A stretch of DNA of 10,924 nt from an uncultured Spirochaetaceae bacterium (GCA_902797925.1 CADBUT010000061.1:1-10924), one strand, 5' to 3'. Shown: positions 4,182 through 10,924, counted from the stretch's first letter. Numbers and translations: made by a program. The notes: generated by a model from the sequence alone, not told the origin.

Positions 4182-6614
4182 CTACAAAAACCGTTCAATT
4201 GATTTCAGAATTGACGGCAGCGGCTCGTGTATAATTTTTGTTTCCGGAATACTCGACATAAAAATTGAGCCGTACCTTTTTTCGACAATTCTACGGTCCA
4301 GGACTGTTACAACGCCCCTGTCTGAAGAGCAGCGCATCAATCTGCCGAAGCCCTGCCGGAATTTAATTACGGCTTCAGGAACGCTCAAATCCATAAACGG
4401 ATTACCGCCGCGTTTGGTAACAGCTTCTGAACGAGCTGCAAAAACAGGGTCAGAAGGTACACTGAAAGGCAGCTTGACAATAATCACCTGCGAGAGAGAC
4501 TCACCGGGTACGTCTACACCTTCCCAGAAAGAGTCTGTAGCGAAAAGAACGCTTGAGCTGTCTTTTTTGAATGTTTCAAGAAGCCTGAACCTGTCATCTT
4601 CGCCCTGACGCAGTACAACAATTCCATTATCTGCAAGCTTTTCGCGGGCAAAATCGCAGGCAGAGCGCAGCGATTCATACGAAGTAAACAGCACTAAAGT
4701 TCTTCCGCAGGCAATTTCTATAAGCTTTACGACTGCATCTTCAACAGCGTCTTGAAATGCACTGTTATCAGGCATCGGAATATCTGAAGGGATTGCCAGC
4801 ATCATGTTTTCATGATACGGAAAAGGTGAAGGAAATTCCTGTATTGAAAGGCGTTCCTGTTCTGTAAAACCGGCACCGGTACGATAAAGCCAATAATCAA
4901 AACTTCTGCCTGTTTTTAGTGTTGCAGACGTGCAAACAATCGTATCAAGCGGCTCAAAAACGCCTCTCTGCATTTTTGGTGCTATATCAAGCGGTGTAGC
5001 GTAAAACCGCGGATAAATGCCGCTTCCGTTCTTGCCCTTGTAGCGCACTTTATCAATCCAGAAAATCGTATCATCACGCTCATTCCATTCTGTAAACCAC
5101 TGGCAGACATTTCCCGCATTTTCAAGCCTGCCGAGAATCTGCTTTGTTTCCCAGACGGCGGGATGGTCTTCGTCTTTTTCTGATATGCCAGAAATAAGCG
5201 TTCTGAATACGCCGACAAATTTTGCAATATCTCCATGAAGCACATTCATCGCCGCCAGCAGAGCGGCAGAATCTTTTGCAGTTTTGTCGCAGAGCCGCCA
5301 CGTAAATTCTTCAGGCATAAGCAGCAAAGCTTCATCTTCTAAGTCTGTAATATGCTTTCTTAAAGATTCTAAAATTTCTATTACAGATTCTGCCTTTTCG
5401 CCCACATTTGACAAAGCTTCAATTGTAATCAGATGCCCTGCAGCATTTCCGCGTCTGGTGCGGTAAAGCAGATTAAGCTGCTTTAAAATCTTAAAGCGGT
5501 TCAGCTGTTCAGAAAAAAAACTTGTGGCGGCGTGTTCCATTCCATGCGCTTCATCGAAGATTATGCGGTTAAAAGGCGGCAGCACCGCAGTATCATCATA
5601 GCCCGCGCCCTCAAGCCTTGCTTCTAAGTCTGCAAACAGCAGATGATGGTTTACAACAATTAAGTTGGCGGAAGCCGCCTCTTTTCTAACCTTCATTACA
5701 TAGCAGGAATCGTGATAGATGCAGCGCATTCCCATACAGACATCAGATTCGCTGTTTACACGCGACCAGACGTTTTCTGACGGCATAAACGGCAGGTCAG
5801 AGCGGCTTCCGCTGGATGTCGTTTCATTCCATTCAATTATTGAATTAAACTGCTCAATATCATCGTCGAAGAGCTCTCTTTCTTTTGCGGCTTCTTCAAG
5901 TCTGCGCTTACACAGATAATTCTGCCTACCCTTCATTAAGACAGCCTTTATCTGTTTCCCTGAAATTTTTTCTGCAAAAGGAATGTCTTTCTCAATTAAC
6001 TGCTGCTGCAAATTGATTGTTCCTGTGGAAATAATTACACGCTCTTTGTTTTTTACAGCCCAAATTATCGAAGGAATAAGATAAGCGAAAGATTTGCCGA
6101 CACCTGTTCCCGCCTCAAAAACACCGACCAGATTATTATTAAACGCCTCTGCAATTGATTTTGTAAGCTGAATCTGAGATTTTCTTTCCTCAAAGTTTTC
6201 AGATAACTTATCAAGCGCGCCGCCGTAAGACAAATATTTTTCGACTGTTTCGCAGTTCAGTTTTTTCAGTTTTTTCGGCAGAATTGGTTCTACAACTACA
6301 TTGATTTTAGTAACTGAATTGTTGACAATATAAAAGCCCTGCGCATTTTCTGCCGCTCTAGACGCTATCACAAGATCTTCATCAGACGGCGTTAAATTGC
6401 CTGACGGATGATTGTGAATTAAAACAGCAGCATTTTTTGCTTCAAGGCTTACTGGCACAGCGTGTTCATTGCCACGGCCACAAACCTTAATTGAGTCTAC
6501 AATACCATTGTTGTCAAGCTGTCCGATTACAAAGACTTCGTTATTCTCGTTTTCTTCGATTATCTGCTTGTATTCGTTACAGACGTTTTCAGACAGCCGT
6601 TTTTCAGCTAACAC
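4182..6614 (-). CDS. dinG: DinG-type iron-sulphur DNA helicase with N-terminal RadC-like JAMM domain
   Basis: This is an 810-residue superfamily 2, XPD/DinG-like 5'-3' helicase, acting on damaged or structured DNA. Numbering below follows the one-codon-longer form. The helicase has Walker A EAGTGVGKS (168-176), DEAH (355-358), motif V region FATDSFWEGVDVPGE, and motif VI QGFGRLMR (755-762). Four cysteines, C236 and C294-x4-C299-x5-C305, match the spacing of the DinG 4Fe-4S cluster. Residues about 1-115 are unlike E. coli DinG: HNHPSGNLTPSDED (68-81) is the RadC/JAMM metal motif, with H68, H70, D81 and likely E27 all present. Gram-positive DinG carries an exonuclease at this position instead. 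GTG at 6614 is six bases from GGAG (6621-6624); TTG at 6617 is the alternative. The tRNA-Glu terminator ends directly against this ribosome-binding site. A family member is certain; the dinG symbol is by domain type. Confidence 0.92.
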   Translation of the reverse strand: MLAEKRLSENVCNEYKQIIEENENNEVFVIGQLDNNGIVDSIKVCGRGNEHAVPVSLEAKNAAVLIHNHPSGNLTPSDEDLVIASRAAENAQGFYIVNNSVTKINVVVEPILPKKLKKLNCETVEKYLSYGGALDKLSENFEERKSQIQLTKSIAEAFNNNLVGVFEAGTGVGKSFAYLIPSIIWAVKNKERVIISTGTINLQQQLIEKDIPFAEKISGKQIKAVLMKGRQNYLCKRRLEEAAKERELFDDDIEQFNSIIEWNETTSSGSRSDLPFMPSENVWSRVNSESDVCMGMRCIYHDSCYVMKVRKEAASANLIVVNHHLLFADLEARLEGAGYDDTAVLPPFNRIIFDEAHGMEHAATSFFSEQLNRFKILKQLNLLYRTRRGNAAGHLITIEALSNVGEKAESVIEILESLRKHITDLEDEALLLMPEEFTWRLCDKTAKDSAALLAAMNVLHGDIAKFVGVFRTLISGISEKDEDHPAVWETKQILGRLENAGNVCQWFTEWNERDDTIFWIDKVRYKGKNGSGIYPRFYATPLDIAPKMQRGVFEPLDTIVCTSATLKTGRSFDYWLYRTGAGFTEQERLSIQEFPSPFPYHENMMLAIPSDIPMPDNSAFQDAVEDAVVKLIEIACGRTLVLFTSYESLRSACDFAREKLADNGIVVLRQGEDDRFRLLETFKKDSSSVLFATDSFWEGVDVPGESLSQVIIVKLPFSVPSDPVFAARSEAVTKRGGNPFMDLSVPEAVIKFRQGFGRLMRCSSDRGVVTVLDRRIVEKRYGSIFMSSIPETKIIHEPLPSILKSIERFL

Positions 6615-6624
6615 CAATTACTCC

Positions 6625-6660
6625 AAAAAAAAAGGCTGCAATTCTAAAAAGAATGCAACC
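6625..6660 (-). terminator. Terminator of tRNA-Glu, abutting the helicase ribosome-binding site
   Basis: Minus-strand RNA folds GGTTGCATTCT against AGAAT-T-GCAGCC style arms (6634-6660): 11 pairs, one G-U, one bulged base, a T4 loop. Nine T residues follow (complement of 6625-6633). The next bases are GGAG, the helicase ribosome-binding site, with nothing in between. Confidence 0.85.
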
Positions 6661-6690
6661 TCTAACCACAACATTTATATTCGTTTTTAA

Positions 6691-6762
6691 CATCTCCTAG
6701 GGGAATTGAACCCCTGTTGTCGGGATGAAAACCCGATGTCCTAACCACTAGACGAAGGAGAC
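6691..6762 (-). tRNA. tRNA-Glu (anticodon UUC)
   Basis: The 72-base cloverleaf is complete: acceptor GTCTCCT/AGGAGAT (first pair G-U), D stem GTCT/GGAC with an AGTGGTTA loop, anticodon stem TCGGG/CCCGA with loop TTTTCAT and anticodon TTC. The variable loop is CAAC, the T stem AGGGG/CCCCT with loop TTCAATT, and the discriminator base is G. The 3' CCA is not encoded and must be added after transcription. It decodes GAA and probably GAG. It has its own promoter and terminator. Confidence 0.97.
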
Positions 6763-6764
6763 AT

Positions 6765-6785
6765 TCAACAGCTTTGCGCTGTTAA
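6765..6785 (-). other. Hairpin forming the tRNA-Glu precursor leader
   Basis: AACAGC and GCTGTT pair around a GCAAA loop, and a U-G and a U-A pair extend the stem to eight. It occupies almost all of the predicted leader between the transcription start and the mature 5' end, two bases upstream of the tRNA. It may guide RNase P processing or protect the 5' end. Chance folding is possible. Confidence 0.4.
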
Positions 6786-6793
6786 CGGAAAAG

Positions 6794-6822
6794 AATATAC
6801 ATCCATTAAAAAAAAATGTCAA
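6794..6822 (-). promoter_or_regulatory. Near-consensus promoter of tRNA-Glu
   Basis: The minus strand reads TTGACA (6817-6822), a 17-base spacer, then TATATT (6794-6799): 6/6 and 5/6 matches with ideal spacing. The spacer contains a T9 run next to the -35 box. The -35 box begins ten bases beyond the stop codon of the upstream alarmone synthetase gene. Predicted start is about 25 bases before the mature tRNA. Confidence 0.85.
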
Positions 6823-6831
6823 TAGGGCTGC

Positions 6832-8085
6832 CTACTTCATCTCAAGTTTTTTTAACAAATTTATTCTCAAGCGTTTACATTCATCGTTTTCCAGGCCAAG
6901 GCTTGTACAATTAGCAAGTTCTGCCATTGAAGCCGCATAATCTGCAAGATGGTACAGTGATAAAGCTTTTCTGTAGTAGACATGAGCCTGATATTGGTTT
7001 AACGACAGCGATTTATCAAAATATTCAATTGCGTGCTGCTCGTCATCCATGACGCTATAGACAATTCCAATATAATAATAAGATCTGAAATTTTTCGGGT
7101 CATGCTCTACGCTCGACTTAAAGTCTTCCAAAGCTTTGTCAAATATGCTTTGAGCAAAATAAGCCATACCTCTATGCTTATAGATTACTGCCAGAACAAT
7201 GTCGTTTGGTGCGGGACTTGCCTTGATAATTCTTGTATAGATTTCAATTGCCTTGTCCATCTGGCCGTTGTTATGCGCGTGAATGGCATCGAGTATCATG
7301 TCGTCGATTGTGCCCTGCACATACGGAGAAGCCGGTGTTATATTTGCGTTTTCTTGTGGTATAGTCTTTATATCAAATTTTTCTTCACTCTTTTCATCAG
7401 AGAGCTTGTCAGCCATATCATAGAATGAAAAGCGCCGTTTATCCAACTCGCTGTTAAGCTTGTTCTGATAATCGCGGATTTCCTGAAAGATTATATCTGC
7501 AAGACTAAGGCTTGCATTCATTGATGCAAGCTTCCGCTTTAACGGCAGATCAAACGGCGAAAATTCTGACTTATAGACTAGCTCATGCTCAACTTCAGCC
7601 CACGCATCCTGCAAGATTGTCCTTATTTGGATTTCACAGATAAGATGCTCCGGCAGTTTTTTTTCTTTCTTAAATTCTTCAGGTATTTCTATCAAAATAT
7701 GTGTGGATTCATAGCCGAATTCATAGAAAGTTCTGTCAGCACCCTTACGTTCGATTTCAACAATCTTGTAATGGTCTACTATCTGTTTTTCTACAACAGA
7801 CAGGTCCTCAAGAAAAGCACAGATTACTCTTATGCCTATCATGTCTGTCAAAACAGGCAGAGGCTGTTTACCAAGAGTTTCCGGGCGTATTCTTAGCAGT
7901 TTCTTATAATAACTTTTAAAGCTTTTCACTCTAGACTTAAAAGTTGGTCTTGAAGCAATGCTTATATTTCTTTTTAAATCTTCTTCGATTAAGCTTACAG
8001 TTGTTTTCAAATCTGAATAATAAGAATCATAGGCTTTTAATAAATCTTCTTTATTCGGAATCAATAAATTATGCTGAACATCCAT
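6832..8085 (-). CDS. RelA/SpoT-type small alarmone synthetase with C-terminal TPR repeats
   Basis: The 417-residue protein has a (p)ppGpp synthetase domain at about residues 10-220. Seen motifs are SRVKSFKSYYKK (51-62), LTDMIGIRVICAF (79-91), FGYESTHI (123-130) and EIQIRTILQDAWAEVEH (151-167) with catalytic-type E151. It transfers pyrophosphate from ATP to GDP/GTP in this family. There is no HD hydrolase domain before it and no TGS/ACT part after it, so it is not a long Rel. A polar linker (about 220-255) leads to about 150 residues of tetratricopeptide repeats (AIHAHNNGQMDKAIEIYTR; YKHRGMAYFAQSIFDKALE; YYIGIVYSVMDDEQHAIEYF; YYRKALSLYHLADYAASM). TPRs usually bind proteins, suggesting partner or stress sensing; this is inference. 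The ribosome-binding site is weak. It lies between the flaA terminator and tRNA-Glu. No confident promoter was found. RelQ and RelP enzymes are about half this length. Confidence 0.88.
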   Translation of the reverse strand: MDVQHNLLIPNKEDLLKAYDSYYSDLKTTVSLIEEDLKRNISIASRPTFKSRVKSFKSYYKKLLRIRPETLGKQPLPVLTDMIGIRVICAFLEDLSVVEKQIVDHYKIVEIERKGADRTFYEFGYESTHILIEIPEEFKKEKKLPEHLICEIQIRTILQDAWAEVEHELVYKSEFSPFDLPLKRKLASMNASLSLADIIFQEIRDYQNKLNSELDKRRFSFYDMADKLSDEKSEEKFDIKTIPQENANITPASPYVQGTIDDMILDAIHAHNNGQMDKAIEIYTRIIKASPAPNDIVLAVIYKHRGMAYFAQSIFDKALEDFKSSVEHDPKNFRSYYYIGIVYSVMDDEQHAIEYFDKSLSLNQYQAHVYYRKALSLYHLADYAASMAELANCTSLGLENDECKRLRINLLKKLEMK

Positions 8086-8146
8086 ATAACTACTTTACTA
8101 TCAGGTCAACCAAAAAGCAACCATGAAATTATTTATTTGAAAAAGT

Positions 8147-8180
8147 AAAAAAAAAGCCCGGGAAAGAATCCCGGACTTTT
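8147..8180 (-). terminator. Strong terminator of flaA
   Basis: On the minus strand AAAAGTCCGGGA (8169-8180) pairs with TCCCGGGCTTTT (8152-8163) around a five-base loop, giving 12 pairs with one G-U. A run of nine T residues (8147-8155) overlaps the base of the stem. It starts about 20 bases after the flaA stop and isolates the highly expressed flaA from the alarmone synthetase gene. Confidence 0.9.
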
Positions 8181-8199
8181 GAAAGCCGTAAGATATTAA

Positions 8200-9237
8200 T
8201 TATCTAACTTCACTTTCAAGACTTGAGCTGAAAGCGTTTTCAGTAGCCTGTTTTTCAGCTTCAAGGAATCTGTAAACCTGTTTCTGACCAAAGTTAGTCA
8301 TTTCGAGGTTCTGTTTTGCTCTTTCGCGTTCAGAAACGATACCCCAAATGTCTTCATCAGCGATATCGCGTTCTGTTGTAAGAACAGCTTTGTCGTAGAT
8401 TGCTTTTACATCTTTGAAGTAGCAAACGAAGTCACCACCAATGTCAGCTGCATCACGAGTTACAAGGAAACCGGCAAACTTAACATAAGGTGTTGTTGTT
8501 GGATAGATTGGGAGCAGGCGGATTTCGCGGGCTCTTACTTCCTGGATATATGCAGGGTTTGTCCACTTGAGTTCTTTCCAACCGTCGAAGTTGAGGTAAC
8601 CCATGAAATAGCGTTTTTCAACACCGTCTGAGTCCTTAAGAAGAACATACAATCCGTGTGGATAGTTCATACCCTGTGTTGTTACAGAAAGGGCTTTGAT
8701 TGTTCCAACATTTTTAAGAACACCATAGCCACCTTCGAAACGTGTAGATGTTGTAATTGAAGCCTGTGCTGGCTGTACTTCACCATTGTCATTTACTTCA
8801 GCAGCTGCTTCGAAAGCAGGAATATCGAATGGAGGTACGATGCGGGCATTGGCATTTACAGGAGAAGTTGGGAATACAATGCGTGCACCCAAGATTTCTT
8901 TACCTGCAAAAGGTACTCTAGCATCTGCTTTTACAGGAGCAGCAGCAGTCTGTGAAAGAGCTGTGCTTACAGCATTTCTAGCAGAAGAGTTAAGAACAAC
9001 TTCCCAGTTTTTAAATGCGAGGGAAGACTTCATCAATGACTTCTGCTGATCAGTGAAAGTAGCACCTGCACTTACAGAGTAGTCCATTGTGGTGTGGCGG
9101 TTCTGAGTCATCTGACCATCAGCGCCCTGAATAATGTCAGCTGTCAAGTTAGTAAAATCAATAATTACTGCTTCTTCAGCTGCAAGCATTCCTACTAACA
9201 GGAAAGCCATTGCGACAAGAATGAATGTTCTCTTCAT
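8200..9237 (-). CDS. flaA: FlaA, periplasmic flagellar filament outer-layer protein
   Basis: FlaA forms the sheath around the FlaB core of spirochaete periplasmic flagella. The 345-residue precursor has a classical signal peptide (MKRTFILVAMAFLLVGMLAA, cleavage about residue 19-20, before EEAVIIDF), so it is secreted to the periplasm. The mature part shows the family's features: FKNWEVVLNSSARN near residue 75, a beta-rich middle with SVTTQGMNYPHGLYVLLKD, YFMGYLNFDGWKELKWTNP, REIRLLPIYP, and DFVCYFKDVKAIYD. The Glu/Gln-rich C-terminal helix is REREKQ-like. Length matches other FlaA proteins. AAGGAG (9244-9249), six bases before the ATG, is a strong ribosome-binding site, fitting an abundant structural protein. 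It has its own consensus-like promoter and a strong terminator, and follows a wall amidase and a GerMN protein. The identification is secure; which FlaA paralogue this is cannot be told. Confidence 0.96.
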   Translation of the reverse strand: MKRTFILVAMAFLLVGMLAAEEAVIIDFTNLTADIIQGADGQMTQNRHTTMDYSVSAGATFTDQQKSLMKSSLAFKNWEVVLNSSARNAVSTALSQTAAAPVKADARVPFAGKEILGARIVFPTSPVNANARIVPPFDIPAFEAAAEVNDNGEVQPAQASITTSTRFEGGYGVLKNVGTIKALSVTTQGMNYPHGLYVLLKDSDGVEKRYFMGYLNFDGWKELKWTNPAYIQEVRAREIRLLPIYPTTTPYVKFAGFLVTRDAADIGGDFVCYFKDVKAIYDKAVLTTERDIADEDIWGIVSERERAKQNLEMTNFGQKQVYRFLEAEKQATENAFSSSLESEVR

Positions 9238-9279
9238 TCAAAGCTCCTTTTTTATCACGTAGTATAGCCTTGTACTATA

Positions 9280-9307
9280 AGTATACGTAACTTATTTGAT
9301 TTGTCAA
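9280..9307 (-). promoter_or_regulatory. Strong housekeeping-type promoter of flaA
   Basis: The minus strand reads TTGACA (9302-9307), a 16-base spacer and TATACT (9280-9285), 6/6 and 5/6 matches. The predicted leader is about 36 bases. It is not a sigma-28 flagellar promoter. A small stem (ATGCTTT/AAAGCGT) ends against the -35 box, and a second TATACT lies downstream at about 9262-9267 without a -35 partner. Confidence 0.8.
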
Positions 9308-9336
9308 CGCTTTTTACAAAGCATCAAACTTACATT

Positions 9337-9810
9337 CTAGGCCTCCACCCTTTTGCCCATAATGAACACATTAATTATATCAATGTTTTTAAAATTTGTA
9401 AAAAGATTTTTTTTCAAAATCTTTATAGCTGTAACACTATCTGATGCTTCAGTAGGAAAAATCTGCAGAGCATCTTCTGAAAGATCCAGATACAAGACAT
9501 TTCCTTCAACGAAACACGACCTGACCTTTGTTCCCAACGGAAACAGCAGCCGTCCCTGAGGCGAAATTGGTCCCAGCAAAAGTTCATCGACATACTGGTT
9601 TACAGCATCTTTATTTAAAGGTTTCTTCAGAAACCTTACTTCATAAGACAATTCCTTCGGATTTGTCTTAGATTCAAAAACAATAACCCTTCGTGTTCCC
9701 TTATTGTTAATTTCATACAAAAAAAATGAAACTACGAAAGATAAAATAACAAAAAATACAACGGTAATACCGGTACTTTTTGGTTTTGCCCCGACATCAG
9801 ACATTATCAT
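9337..9810 (-). CDS. Membrane-anchored GerMN-domain protein
   Basis: This 157-residue protein has a short cytoplasmic N-terminus and one membrane helix at about 14-32 (TGITVVFFVILSFVVSFFLY). A periplasmic GerMN domain fills the rest. Family marks are DELLLGPIS (75-83) and VLYLDLSEDA (105-114), followed by TAIKILKKNLFTNF. GerM-type domains occur in envelope and lipoproteins linked to peptidoglycan or spore-wall work; no enzymatic activity is known. Its ATG overlaps the amidase stop as ATGA, so the two are translated together and probably act together on the cell wall. There is no good ribosome-binding site of its own, and an in-frame ATG two codons later is possible. The position before flaA suggests a link to making room for periplasmic flagella, which is inference only. 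Confidence 0.85.
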   Translation of the reverse strand: MIMSDVGAKPKSTGITVVFFVILSFVVSFFLYEINNKGTRRVIVFESKTNPKELSYEVRFLKKPLNKDAVNQYVDELLLGPISPQGRLLFPLGTKVRSCFVEGNVLYLDLSEDALQIFPTEASDSVTAIKILKKNLFTNFKNIDIINVFIMGKRVEA

Positions 9811-10853
9811 TGACCGCTTGTAAAACCCCTTGACTGTTCAAAATGAGTTATAAATGATGCAAGTCCATTATATATACCTGATGCTACTTTATGCAAGTAC
9901 TTGTCATCCGCTAAGAGCAGGGCCTCCTTCTGGTTGCTTACAAAGCCAATTTCAATTAAAACGCTCGGCATGTTTGCATTTCTGACAACAAACCATTCCT
10001 CTTCTTTCAAGCCCCGGTTCGGACTTTCTTTGCCGATTTCCGTATTCAGGCTGTCAAGAATAAATTTAGCAATCAGAATACTTTCTGTTGTAAATTCTTC
10101 TTCGAGCATCGAATTTAGTATCGGCAGAATTTCCTTATCAGCAGCATCTTCTGAAAGAATTGTTCTGCGGTATCCCGGACTAAGATACCAAACTTCAAAA
10201 CCAGAAGCTTTTTTGTCAAAAGCCGAATTAGCATGAATAGAAATATACAAAATCGCTTCATGCTCGCCCAATTGGGTTTTATTTGCAATTTCAACACGCT
10301 CTTCCAGTGACAAAAAAGTATCGTCGTTTCTGGTCATGTATATTTTTTTATCTGAATAAGCAGTTTTAAGCTGCTTATACAAATCTTCCGCAACTTTAAG
10401 CACAACATCTTTTTCATAAATTTGCGTGCTCTTTCCGTTTACAGTGTGCTTTCCGATAGCACCTGTATCTTTTCCGCCATGGCCCGGATCAATCAATATC
10501 GCGCCAATCTTAAACAGAGAATCTGGAGCGACCGGCTTTGAATTGCCAAAAAAGTTCTCAACCCGCGTCATAAAACTGTTTGACACAAATACAGAACCGT
10601 TGACAATTTTTGGAGCGTCAACAATCTCAAAAGTTCTGTAATCAAACAGGGCAATCTGGTCTTCGGTCTTAAACTGTATTGAGTGTCCGTCTTTTTCAAG
10701 AACACCTATACCGGCCAAAGAATCCCAGTAAAGTTTTACCCCTATCTGATTTGCTCCTTCAATTAAAGGAACAAAACTTGCAGACTGTGCATTTACAAAA
10801 AAACATACAGAACAAAATATAAAAAATCCAAGCAGACGATTTAAGTGTTTCAT
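9807..10853 (-). CDS. Secreted N-acetylmuramoyl-L-alanine amidase (Amidase_3 family)
   Basis: This zinc enzyme cuts the amide bond between N-acetylmuramic acid and L-alanine in peptidoglycan. In the 348-residue form, a signal peptide occupies residues 1-22 (MKHLNRLLGFFIFCSVCFFVNA). A beta-rich N-terminal domain of about 80 residues follows (GVKLYWDSLAGIGVLEKDGH). The Amidase_3 domain runs from about residue 117. Zinc ligands and catalytic residues are all present: H125 in DPGHGGKDTGA, E147 in YEKD, H207 in SIHANS, and E301 in VLIEIGFVSN. The start at 10853 is chosen because GAAGG (10859-10863) lies five bases upstream and it yields a clean signal peptide; an ATG 13 codons earlier has no ribosome-binding site. 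The stop overlaps the GerMN gene. Likely roles are cell separation or wall remodelling in the periplasm. The promoter lies beyond the window. Confidence 0.94.
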   Translation of the reverse strand: MKHLNRLLGFFIFCSVCFFVNAQSASFVPLIEGANQIGVKLYWDSLAGIGVLEKDGHSIQFKTEDQIALFDYRTFEIVDAPKIVNGSVFVSNSFMTRVENFFGNSKPVAPDSLFKIGAILIDPGHGGKDTGAIGKHTVNGKSTQIYEKDVVLKVAEDLYKQLKTAYSDKKIYMTRNDDTFLSLEERVEIANKTQLGEHEAILYISIHANSAFDKKASGFEVWYLSPGYRRTILSEDAADKEILPILNSMLEEEFTTESILIAKFILDSLNTEIGKESPNRGLKEEEWFVVRNANMPSVLIEIGFVSNQKEALLLADDKYLHKVASGIYNGLASFITHFEQSRGFTSGQ

Positions 10854-10924
10854 CAATTCCTTCTTTATATTTGCTTTCAGTTTTTTTTGCATGAATCAAC
10901 TGCAAAAAGCACGCCCTGCAAACT

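Noticed and set aside
4982..5245. 87-codon minus-strand frame inside the helicase gene
   Set aside because: It is a different frame within an uninterrupted helicase coding region and shows no start signals or recognisable domain.
6691..6762. tRNA-Glu as an integration site for a mobile element
   Set aside because: No integrase, flanking direct repeat or duplicated tRNA 3' end is visible on either side within the window.
7033..7428. 131-codon plus-strand frame opposite the TPR region
   Set aside because: It lies wholly opposite the alarmone synthetase gene, has cysteine- and isoleucine-rich shadow composition, and no ribosome-binding site.
10854..10892. Amidase start 13 codons upstream
   Set aside because: It has no ribosome-binding site and would put a lysine-rich stretch before the signal peptide; the ATG at 10853 has GAAGG at good spacing.

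Overview
The window looks like a chromosomal segment of a spirochaete, most likely a Treponema or close relative. The strongest pointers are a full-length FlaA periplasmic-flagellar sheath protein and the gene neighbourhood amidase, GerMN protein, flaA, then rpsT, HU, lnt, bactofilin, rho. From memory this resembles the TP0247-TP0254 stretch of Treponema pallidum. The DNA is fairly AT-rich, and promoters are good matches to the housekeeping TTGACA/TATAAT type. All genes but one lie on the minus strand, so transcription runs mostly from right to left.

In transcription order (high to low coordinates), the first block is envelope and motility: a secreted N-acetylmuramoyl-L-alanine amidase (9807-10853), overlapped by 4 bases by a membrane-anchored GerMN-domain protein (9337-9810), then flaA (8200-9237) with its own strong promoter and a strong terminator. 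The second block is a stress/DNA-repair group: a small-alarmone-synthetase domain joined to TPR repeats (6832-8085), a tRNA-Glu(UUC) gene (6691-6762) with a near-consensus promoter, and a DinG-type iron-sulphur helicase with a RadC-like JAMM domain at its N-terminus (4182-6614). The tRNA terminator runs directly into the helicase ribosome-binding site.

The only plus-strand gene (3912-4082) encodes a 56-residue four-cysteine protein of unknown function. It is divergent from rpsT and convergent with the helicase gene. The third block is information processing and envelope: rpsT (S20, TTG start), an HU-type DNA-binding protein, lnt (apolipoprotein N-acyltransferase, TTG start), a bactofilin overlapping lnt by ATGA, and the first 212 codons of rho, which runs off the left edge.

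No mobile element, CRISPR array or prophage is visible. No stretch without a gene exceeds about 155 bases. Points most worth a second look are the JAMM-DinG fusion, the alarmone synthetase with a TPR tail, the terminator/ribosome-binding-site junction between tRNA-Glu and the helicase, the small cysteine protein, and dyad sequences inside the rho and HU promoters.
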